A stretch of DNA of 10,136 nt, from assembly GCA_945889235.1 (NCBI GenBank), contig CAMDBK010000082.1, positions 1 through 10,136 of the forward strand, in the 5' to 3' direction. The position numbers and the translations under genes were made by a program. The notes under the pieces were generated by a model that was not told the DNA's origin, ran no database searches, and saw nothing but the letters and a program-made list of their open reading frames with translations. Source of the stretch: Chitinophaga pinensis. GTDB taxonomy: Bacteria; Bacteroidota; Bacteroidia; SXHM01. Positions 1-4,801 of the stretch are shown one piece after another (position 1 is the stretch's first letter; every line of letters starts with the position of its first letter).

Positions 1-684
1 GGTAATCATGGCTTGTATCATAAGTTCTCACCATATGAAGAAGCAATAAGGGTTCCGCTTATCATTACAGCAGGCGACTCATTGCGTATGAAAGAAGGTG
101 TGGAACTGAGCGAGTGGATAACCAATCTGGATTTTTTTCCTACCATTCTTGACCTGGCAGGAATTGATGTTGCAGAAGATGTGGACGGCAAATCTATGAT
201 TTCGTTAATTCAGCAAAATCCTGAAACAAAATATAACGCACGCGATTATTTTATTCTGGAATACCAGGGACCCGGAGCAGTTGATTCCAAATTTTTCGGG
301 TCTAAAACATTAATTAAACGTATGGCTTCTTTTACTTCTGATAACCCAAGCTATAATGCTATAAGAATGATTATGGAGGTAGATGAGATGGGAACAAAAA
401 CCGAGAAAATATTTAAATACATAGAGTGGGAAAAAGAATATGGCATGGTAAAATTTAAAAGCAAACTTCAGAACAAAAATCCTGAACTGATGGCAAAGAT
501 AGAAGCAGGCAACAAGCGAATTCTGAAGAAAAAGGCCAGAGTAGAAGAAATAGAAACTGAACTATATTGCATTACAGATGACCCTTATGAAATGGATAAC
601 CTGCTGTACTATAAACCGGAACAATACAAACAATTAGCAGAGCAGATGCAGAAAAAGCTTTATCTTGAAATAAGTAAAAAATAG
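1..684 (+). CDS. Sulfatase (alkaline phosphatase superfamily), C-terminal part, 5' end outside window
   Basis: The frame is open from base 1 and begins GNHGLYHKFSPYEEAIRVPL, which matches the conserved sulfatase segment where a DHG/DNG-type motif is followed by HGL, a lysine and the YEE-x-IRVPLII strand. A later segment, WITNLDFFPTILDLAGI, is the typical 'D-FPTILDLAG' region, and ELYCITDDPYEMDNL near the end matches the usual C-terminal 'ELYDL-DP-E-NL' motif. The family hydrolyses sulfate esters, often on host or algal glycans, using a formylglycine nucleophile; that residue and the signal peptide lie upstream of the window, so activity and location cannot be confirmed. Residues about 100-180 are unusually charged (KFKSKLQNKN, RILKKKARVEE), probably a helical insertion. 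The first ATG-like start inside the window is not real because the homology runs through it. No gene follows for over 800 bases. Confidence 0.88.
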   Translation, partial: GNHGLYHKFSPYEEAIRVPLIITAGDSLRMKEGVELSEWITNLDFFPTILDLAGIDVAEDVDGKSMISLIQQNPETKYNARDYFILEYQGPGAVDSKFFGSKTLIKRMASFTSDNPSYNAIRMIMEVDEMGTKTEKIFKYIEWEKEYGMVKFKSKLQNKNPELMAKIEAGNKRILKKKARVEEIETELYCITDDPYEMDNLLYYKPEQYKQLAEQMQKKLYLEISKK

Positions 685-882
685 CTTGTCAATTCCTGTT
701 GATCTTAATATTCAGGGCATGCCATCCCCGAAGATCTTAATGTTCTTTTTTTAGGCTTTAAGTTAGGCAGTATCTTGGCTGAGCTGCTTTTGTAATGCGG
801 CTCAGCAGGGGGGGAGTAAGGTTACAAGAGGGAAATGTTACGCAAGGCGTGACAATGGAAGTGTGAAATCACCACACCCACT

Positions 883-899
883 AAGCGCAGCTTCGCGCC
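883..899 (-). repeat. Inverted copy of the GGCGCGAAGCT element
   Basis: Read on the minus strand this is GGCGCGAAGCTGCGCTT, matching 16 of 17 bases of the plus-strand element at 1391-1407 (GGCGCGAAGCTCCGCTT). Both copies are preceded, in their own orientation, by a TTACCC-type sequence, so the similarity probably extends beyond the core. The inverted pair encloses about 490 bases without a recognisable gene. Confidence 0.55.
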
Positions 900-1277
900 T
901 GGTGCCGGGTAATCCTATTCAAATATCTTTAATGACGAGATTAAAATGAATACTAAAAATCCCATTAAACAAAACAGAATAAGATTATCAAAAAAATAAG
1001 TGAAAAACGATCCTGTAGTTTGAAAAATTGTGTCTATCTTTTTTTTCATATATCACTATTTAGTATTGTTTTACTTAAAAATACTCTGCTTCTCACTATC
1101 CGAAAATAAGAAGGCCATAAAAGTACTTTGTTTATAAGTATCAATTCTGAAATATCGACTAACAACCTAAATTCTGGCAATGATTTCAATTCCTCCCGAG
1201 CTGCATGTTCAAAGCATTTACGCTAAGCGCATTTGCAATGCTATACACAACACATTATAATTTCTAATTATCAAATT

Positions 1278-1330
1278 CCCCCCGTTGGTCGTAGCGTTAC
1301 GCTATAACCTGTTTAACCGGCATCATGCCG
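1278..1330 (+). repeat. Hairpin repeat, copy A (CCCC-GTTGGTCGTAGCG ... GTTTAACCGG)
   Basis: A run of Cs is followed by GTTGGTCGTAGCG, then TAGCG/CGCTA arms (1292-1296 and 1300-1304) around TTA, then GTTTAAC, then a second hairpin with CGGC/GCCG arms (1318-1321 and 1327-1330). The same order of parts (C-run, TAGCG hairpin, GTTTAAC, second hairpin or palindrome) recurs at 2082-2154 and, shortened, at 2282-2329. This resembles REP/MITE-like elements of Bacteroidota; an IS200-like REP transposase could mobilise them, but none lies in this window. Confidence 0.65.
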
Positions 1331-1381
1331 TAGTTTTATAAGAAATGACTAAAATTGCGGTATCAAAATAACAAAACGTTA

Positions 1382-1410
1382 CCCCCCGTAGGCGCGAAGC
1401 TCCGCTTCGT
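1382..1410 (+). repeat. Hairpin repeat, divergent copy D (CCCCCCGT + CGAAGC-TCC-GCTTCG)
   Basis: Six Cs are followed by a perfect six-base-pair hairpin, CGAAGC / TCC / GCTTCG, extended by one G-T wobble. The C-run and the TCC loop recall copies A and B, and GTTTTAATAAAC follows in place of GTTTAAC. Its core is repeated in inverse orientation at 883-899. Confidence 0.5.
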
Positions 1411-1471
1411 GTTTTAATAAACCTGTCAAACTTAGCTTGTCATAAATAAAATCCCTTAGCACACAGCAGAA

Positions 1472-1499
1472 TTTGCAATTCGGCAATTGTCTATTTTCG
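1472..1499 (+). promoter_or_regulatory. Bacteroidota-type promoter for the 1523/1807 gene pair
   Basis: TTTG at 1472-1475 is followed after 16 bases by TATTTTCG at 1492-1499, one mismatch from the TAnnTTTG minus-7 element used by the Bacteroidota primary sigma factor. The ATG lies 23 bases downstream, which leaves a short leader. The E. coli-like TATAAT at 1513-1518 is too close to the start codon to be the better choice. Confidence 0.45.
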
Positions 1500-1522
1500 C
1501 ATACTAAAATGTTATAATTAGA

Positions 1523-1798
1523 ATGAAAAAACACGAGAATAAAATAGAAGCCCGGTTAAAAAAAATGAAGGCAGGCGAATTTGTTAAAATGGAAATAGGA
1601 TGGGGTAACAAAATATTTTTTTATTGGGCAGATGAAATGGAAGATGATTTATTTTCAGGGAATCAAAAAATTGTAAGCTGGCTTAACATTATTGCTATTA
1701 AGTATCAATGTAAATTAAAAGGATTTAGCACCTACGGTATATCAAAGCGTACTAATGAGGAGAACCACTATGAAAGCTATGTTTTTCAAAAGCAATAA
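1523..1798 (+). CDS. Hypothetical 91-aa protein, first gene of an XRE-linked pair
   Basis: I do not recognise the family. The protein is small and mixed in character: a lysine-rich amphipathic start (MKKHENKIEARLKKMKAG), a strand-like stretch FVKMEIGWGNKIFFYWADEM, then a helix-like stretch around IVSWLNIIAIKYQCKLKGF and a polar end. There is no signal peptide or membrane segment. The start is preceded by a plausible promoter and AT-rich DNA, and the stop lies 8 bases before an XRE-type regulator, so the two are likely co-transcribed. That order (small unknown gene first, helix-turn-helix gene second) is the one used by HigBA-type toxin-antitoxin modules, but I see no RelE/HigB sequence signature, so a toxin role is only a hypothesis. 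Alternatives are a phage or mobile-element accessory protein or a plain two-gene regulator unit. Confidence 0.6.
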   Translation: MKKHENKIEARLKKMKAGEFVKMEIGWGNKIFFYWADEMEDDLFSGNQKIVSWLNIIAIKYQCKLKGFSTYGISKRTNEENHYESYVFQKQ

Positions 1799-1806
1799 CT
1801 CCCGAT

Positions 1807-2079
1807 ATGTCACTATTTAAAAAAAACGAAAAAGAATTCGCAGAACATTATAAGCTGGTGCGGAAAGTGGAGGGCCAAAACATAAAAAAATATCGTACAG
1901 AAAAAAACTTAAGCAAGAAAGAAGTAGCTGAAAAGTGTGGCATATCAATAAAAACTCTTACCAGTTTAGAGGAAGGGGTAGTAATGGATTTTGAAGTTAT
2001 ACTACTTTTCAGATTAAGCCAAGTCTTAGAAACCAGAGTCAGCCAATTTTATATACTGCCTGATGGTGGGTCTATTTAA
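1807..2079 (+). CDS. XRE-family helix-turn-helix DNA-binding protein
   Basis: Residues about 22-62 form a Cro/C1-type helix-turn-helix: IKKYRTEKNLSKKEVAEKCG supplies helices 1 and 2, and ISIKTLTSLEEG gives the turn and recognition helix, followed by VILLFRLSQVLETRVSQFY, the usual last helices of the fold ('L-ALA-L-V---E'). The 24 residues before the domain are charged and lack a known motif. At 90 aa it is of the size of single-domain antitoxin-type or phage-type repressors. It begins 8 bases after the 91-aa gene, so it is probably translated from the same mRNA and may repress their shared promoter at 1472-1499; this is inferred from layout only. No Shine-Dalgarno sequence is visible, as usual for the phylum. 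The DNA-binding fold is confident, the target is unknown. Confidence 0.85.
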   Translation: MSLFKKNEKEFAEHYKLVRKVEGQNIKKYRTEKNLSKKEVAEKCGISIKTLTSLEEGVVMDFEVILLFRLSQVLETRVSQFYILPDGGSI

Positions 2080-2081
2080 AT

Positions 2082-2154
2082 CCCCCAGTTGAGCGTAGCT
2101 TGCAGGTTGGTCGTAGCGTCCCGCTTCTACCAGTTTAACAAGGCTTCTAGCCTT
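2082..2154 (+). repeat. Hairpin repeat, copy B
   Basis: Directly after the XRE stop codon comes a C-run, then GAGCGTAGCTTGCAGG, then GGTTGGTCGTAGCGTCCCGC, which shares GTTGGTCGTAGCGT exactly with copy A. GTTTAAC at 2133-2139 precedes a perfect second hairpin, AAGGCT (2140-2145) / TCT / AGCCTT (2149-2154). The position just behind a stop codon means it may shape or stabilise the mRNA end of the upstream pair. Confidence 0.65.
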
Positions 2155-2232
2155 TTGCAATGCACCTTGGAACACATCAGTATTTAAAATTGAAAATGAT
2201 TATTAATATTGCATAACACTTAAACTAACAAA

Positions 2233-2355
2233 ATGGCAATCCTGGTTAAGCTGATTACCACAGAGCTGATAGACAAAATAACCCCGTTGGTAGCGTCTCT
2301 CTGCGGCCGGTTTAACCGGCATAGTCAGGGTACATTATTAATTTTAATAAAATGA
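2233..2355 (+). CDS. Doubtful 40-aa ORF reading through repeat copy C
   Basis: An ATG at 2233 opens a frame beginning MAILVKLITTELIDKITP that then runs through the hairpin repeat at 2282-2329 and ends in TGA overlapping the ATG of the DUF2024 gene (ATGA at 2352-2355). The first 17 residues look protein-like, while the rest is simply the repeat translated. It may be the start of an older gene cut off by repeat insertion, a short leader coupled to the next gene, or chance. I recognise no family, and no ribosome binding site or promoter decides the matter. Confidence 0.2.
   Translation: MAILVKLITTELIDKITPLVASLCGRFNRHSQGTLLILIK
2282..2329 (+). repeat. Hairpin repeat, copy C (shortened)
   Basis: CCCCGTTGGTAGCGTC corresponds to copies A and B with a three-base deletion (GTTGG-TAGCG). 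It is followed by a perfect palindrome, GCCGGTT (2306-2312) / T / AACCGGC (2314-2320), which contains the GTTTAACCGGCAT shared with copy A. It ends 22 bases before the DUF2024 start codon, so it lies in or next to that gene's 5' leader. Confidence 0.6.
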
Positions 2356-2762
2356 AAGTTGCAATTTGGGATACCTACATTAAAAGAACCAACGGCTCAG
2401 TAATTCATATAGATATTGTTGTTCCCGAAGAAGTGAAGAGTGAATTAACTATTTACTCCTATGGTAAAGCCTATTTAATGAGTATTGCTGAAACAGGAGA
2501 GATTGATGCTGATTATTGTCAGTATTGCCATGCTGAGGAACCAACAGCGCAAATGGTAAATGATATAAATAATAAAGGTTTTTCAATAATACGTTTAGAA
2601 GATATACCTAAAGAGCTTCCGCAGAATCCTAACAGAAGATCTATGATTTTGCATTTACGGGCGCATTATAAAAATTACCGTTTTACTGATTTTAAAAGCA
2701 TTACCGATACAGAGCTTTTAAAAATTATCTCCGCTGGTCGGGATTTGCAATCCCGACCTTAG
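2352..2762 (+). CDS. DUF2024 family protein with a C-terminal extension
   Basis: Residues 1-85 match the DUF2024 pattern as I know it: MKVAIWDTYIKRTNGSVIHI, then DIVVPEEVKSELTIYSYGKAYL, then a cysteine-histidine group YCQYCHAEEP and a closing GFSIIRLEDI. The family is a small cytoplasmic alpha/beta fold of unknown function, normally about 85-90 residues. This protein has 136, with an extra basic, helix-prone region (NRRSMILHLRAHYKNYRFTD...). Its last residues, AGRDLQSRP, and probably the stop itself are encoded by a perfect palindromic repeat (2736-2758), which suggests the repeat landed in or at the end of the gene and reset its terminus. No partner gene is evident. Family assignment is good; function is unknown. 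Confidence 0.82.
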   Translation: MKVAIWDTYIKRTNGSVIHIDIVVPEEVKSELTIYSYGKAYLMSIAETGEIDADYCQYCHAEEPTAQMVNDINNKGFSIIRLEDIPKELPQNPNRRSMILHLRAHYKNYRFTDFKSITDTELLKIISAGRDLQSRP

Positions 2763-2834
2763 AGCTTGGGATTTGTAATCCCCGCAGACGCAAGGCTCTT
2801 TGCCTCATATCACTATTTTTTGTCGTCCCGACAA
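2736..2834. repeat. Cluster of four palindromes at the end of the DUF2024 gene
   Basis: First is a perfect 10-base-pair stem, GGTCGGGATT (2736-2745) / TGC / AATCCCGACC (2749-2758), overlapping the DUF2024 stop. Second is GGGATT / TGT / AATCCC (2768-2782), a shorter relative whose centre lies 28 bases further on. Third is AGGC / TCTTT / GCCT (2793-2805). Fourth is TTGTCG / TCC / CGACAA (2820-2834). GGGATTTGC/TAATCCC palindromes are, from memory, very common between genes of Bacteroidota and resemble REP elements. The cluster could also act as a transcription end or mRNA-stabilising structure, although no T-tract follows the first stem. Confidence 0.7.
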
Positions 2835-3162
2835 CAATTACATTTCTGCATTTTATTTATTTTAGCAACAAATTTATTTGCATGAAAACAAATCAAAGTG
2901 AACTGATAGAACGGAGGTTGCAGCGCCTGTTAAGCGACCCTGAGCGGCATCTTGATTAAGCGGCAATTGCAACTAAGGGAAGCGTTCACATGTGTTTCAT
3001 CAAAACCTAATTCACTGATAATGCAGCTTTATAACAACGCTGCAATTTCAGTTTCTCATTTTACTATCTTCGTTGCAGTGCGTTTTAGTTTCTTGAAAAT
3101 TTAACATCATTGTTTTTTCTGCTTTCATTCAGCCCCGTTTACTATAGTTTTACACCATCACT
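2763..3162. other. Intergenic stretch between DUF2024 and phosphodiesterase genes
   Basis: These 400 bases start with the palindrome cluster, then contain a 25-codon mini-ORF at 2882-2959, and end in AT-rich DNA before the phosphodiesterase start. TAGTTTTA at 3145-3152 is one mismatch from TAnnTTTG, but no TTG stands at the right distance upstream, so I do not call a promoter. Nothing else is recognised. Confidence 0.5.
2882..2959 (+). pseudogene. 25-aa mini-ORF, possible gene-start remnant
   Basis: ATG at 2882 encodes 25 residues beginning MKTNQSELIERRLQRLLSDP, a charged, helix-prone sequence that looks like a genuine protein start, followed at once by TAA. The upstream DNA is AT-rich with TATTTTAG at 2858-2865, close to the minus-7 consensus, but no proper TTG element was found. 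It may be the surviving start of a broken gene, a real small protein, or chance. I recognise no family. Confidence 0.2.
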
Positions 3163-4044
3163 ATGAAAGGTATTTTAAGTTTATTATTTCTGTTTTTCAG
3201 TGCGGCTGCTTTTTCACAAAATGCCCCACACGTTGTAGTGCTTGGGTTTGATGGAATGAGTCCTAATGGCATAAAAAATGCCAACACACCTAATTTTGAT
3301 GAGTTGGTAAAAAACGGTTCGCATACCTTTCATGCGCATGCTGTTATGCCAACATCCAGCAGCTCAAACTGGGCGTCAATGATTATGGGCGCACCACCCG
3401 AAAAGCATGGCATATTTACCAATAAGTGGGACCGCATAGACGGACGTAAACAAACCTTTTGCGGACGAAGGAAAGGCAGAATATGGTCAACCGTTTTTGG
3501 AGTTATACGCGATCAACGCAAGCATTTAAAAATTGCCTGCTTCCACGATTGGGGAAGATTTGGAAGATTAACCGACCGTTATGCTTTCAACAGATTGGAA
3601 AGCAGCATTAATGAAATGAGAACTGCACGCAGAGCAGCACATTATATAAAAAGAAAAAAACCTGATTTTGTGTTTCTGCATTTTGATCATGTTGACCATG
3701 CCGGCCATATGCTTGGACACGGAACACCTGAATATTTTAAAGCAGTAGAAGTTGCCGATTCACTGGCAGGAGTTATTATTAATGCACTGAAGCAGGCGGG
3801 TATTTTTGAAAACACCATTATTCTGGTTACCGCTGATCACGGAGGAATAGGCAAAGGTCATGGTGGCCCAACGCTTGAAGAAGTTGAAATTCCCTGGATT
3901 ATTTCAGGCCCCGGAATTAAAAAAGGTTTTGAAATAACTGAACCGGTTGAAACATTTTATACGGCTCCAACGCTTACAAAAATATTCCGAGTAACTCCTC
4001 CTGATTGCTGGACAGGAAAACCTGTTATGTCTGCTTTTGAATAA
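3163..4044 (+). CDS. Exported type I phosphodiesterase/nucleotide pyrophosphatase (alkaline phosphatase superfamily)
   Basis: Residues 1-18 form a signal peptide (MKGILSLLFLFFSAAAFSQ), so the enzyme acts outside the cytoplasm, most likely in the periplasm because no T9SS domain or lipobox is present. The two-metal active site is visible: GFDGMSP (Asp30), PTSSSSNWASMIMGAPPEKHGI with a serine near 66 at the nucleophile position where many relatives have threonine, FDHVDHAGH (Asp178, His182), TADHGG (Asp225, His226) and GHGG (His233). Such enzymes cleave phosphodiester or pyrophosphate bonds in nucleotides, lipids or glycerophosphodiesters; the substrate here cannot be read off. At 293 aa it is shorter than typical eukaryotic NPPs (over 400) but fits compact bacterial members. 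The C-terminal PPDCWTGKPV is typical of the subgroup. It is not visibly co-transcribed with udk, which lies 99 bases on and has its own promoter. Confidence 0.88.
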   Translation: MKGILSLLFLFFSAAAFSQNAPHVVVLGFDGMSPNGIKNANTPNFDELVKNGSHTFHAHAVMPTSSSSNWASMIMGAPPEKHGIFTNKWDRIDGRKQTFCGRRKGRIWSTVFGVIRDQRKHLKIACFHDWGRFGRLTDRYAFNRLESSINEMRTARRAAHYIKRKKPDFVFLHFDHVDHAGHMLGHGTPEYFKAVEVADSLAGVIINALKQAGIFENTIILVTADHGGIGKGHGGPTLEEVEIPWIISGPGIKKGFEITEPVETFYTAPTLTKIFRVTPPDCWTGKPVMSAFE

Positions 4045-4102
4045 TCAGTTCAAACCTTGCAAGCCCCCAAATAAAATGTAGATAATACACGCTATTTGGC
4101 AC

Positions 4103-4130
4103 TTGTCCCAAAACACTTTTAGTATCTTTC
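4103..4130 (+). promoter_or_regulatory. Bacteroidota-type promoter for udk
   Basis: TTG at 4103-4105 and TATCTTTC at 4123-4130 are 17 bases apart, one base short of a perfect TTG-N17-TAnnTTTG. The ATG of udk at 4144 is only 13 bases after the minus-7 element, so transcripts would have a leader of roughly ten bases or fewer. The GH31 and propeller genes downstream could be read from here too. Confidence 0.55.
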
Positions 4131-4143
4131 GCAAAAATATTTT

Positions 4144-4752
4144 ATGCTCATAATAGGTATAGTTGGTGGCTCGGGCTCGGGCAAAACAACGGTAGTAAAA
4201 GAAGTAATGAATTCTTTTTCTGCTGCACAGGTAGCCATACTCTCGCAAGACAGTTATTATAAAGACAGCAGCCACATCTCTGAAGAAGAGCGCAGAAGCA
4301 TCAACTTTGATCATCCCGACAGCATAGAATTTAATCTGCTCGTAAATCATGTACAACAATTGCGCAAAGGCATTGCCATTGAAGAACCTGTTTATGATTA
4401 CATCACCTCTGTGCGCCTTGCTGCAACCAATAATATAGAACCCAAACAGGTAATCATCATTGAAGGCATTTTACTTTTTACTGATAAGCGCATCCGCGAA
4501 TTATGCGACATCAAAGTATTTGTAGATGCCGAACCTGACGACCGCCTGATAAGAATAATTGAACGCGATATGCAGGAAAGAGGGCGCACCGCCCATCAGG
4601 TAATTGAACGCTATACAGTGGTAAAAGAAATGCACGTGCAGTTTATTGAACCTACCAAGCGCTTTGTCGATGTTATTATTCCGCAGGGTGGCGAAAATAA
4701 AGTAGCTATCCATATGTTGGTTGCCACCATCCGCCAAAAGCTGATGCAGTAA
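4144..4752 (+). CDS. udk: Uridine kinase
   Basis: Cytoplasmic enzyme of pyrimidine salvage, phosphorylating uridine and cytidine to UMP and CMP with ATP or GTP. The Walker A loop GGSGSGKT is at residues 8-15. Further family signatures follow in order: LSQDSYYKD, INFDHPDSIEFNLL, EEPVYDYITSVR, VIIIEGILLF (the Walker B-like strand), FVDAEPDDRLIRIIERDMQERGRT (lid and Arg cluster), and FIEPTKRFVDVIIPQGGEN near the end. The length of 202 aa is normal, and the start is set by the P-loop distance and the promoter just upstream. It has no pathway link to its neighbours. The 49-base gap to the GH31 gene holds no obvious terminator, so read-through is possible. Confidence 0.95.
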   Translation: MLIIGIVGGSGSGKTTVVKEVMNSFSAAQVAILSQDSYYKDSSHISEEERRSINFDHPDSIEFNLLVNHVQQLRKGIAIEEPVYDYITSVRLAATNNIEPKQVIIIEGILLFTDKRIRELCDIKVFVDAEPDDRLIRIIERDMQERGRTAHQVIERYTVVKEMHVQFIEPTKRFVDVIIPQGGENKVAIHMLVATIRQKLMQ

Positions 4753-4801
4753 GTTTCAAAAAAATTTCTCACCTTGCTGCAACAAATCAAAACTCAGCAA
4801 C

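Larger units (their letters stand above)
685..1522. other. Gene-poor, repeat-bearing intergenic stretch
   Basis: I find no convincing gene in these 838 bases. They hold a 13-base direct repeat with one mismatch (GATCTTAATATTC at 701-713, GATCTTAATGTTC at 733-745), the second copy running into a T-tract at 746-752 that might help end the sulfatase transcript. They also hold an inverted pair of short GC-rich elements (883-899 and 1391-1407), one hairpin repeat at 1278-1330, and the promoter-like site of the next gene. The remainder is AT-rich without visible coding character. No tRNA, CRISPR spacing or transposase fragment was recognised. Confidence 0.6.

Noticed and set aside
811..910. Structured RNA gene in the G-rich stretch after the sulfatase
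   Set aside because: I could not fold it into a tRNA or known RNA, and the only clear structure is the short repeat at 883-899.
1513..1518. TATAAT as a sigma70-type minus-10 element
   Set aside because: It is only five bases from the start codon, the DNA is AT-rich, and this phylum uses a different minus-7 consensus, which is present at 1492-1499.
1278..2329. Integron cassette array with attC sites
   Set aside because: GTTTAAC fits the RYYYAAC half-site, but no matching GTTRRRY partner stands at proper distance, the hairpins are too short, and no integrase is present.
1278..2834. CRISPR array
   Set aside because: The repeats are few, unequal in length and irregularly spaced with genes between them, and no cas gene is visible.
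1..4044. Sulfatase and phosphodiesterase as parts of one polysaccharide-utilisation locus with GH31
   Set aside because: They are separated by the repeat island, there is no SusC/SusD pair or sensor, and separate promoters are likely.
4045..4737. Open frames on the minus strand across udk and the preceding gap (up to 104 codons)
   Set aside because: They lie opposite a clear uridine kinase gene, have no protein-like composition and are shadows of it.
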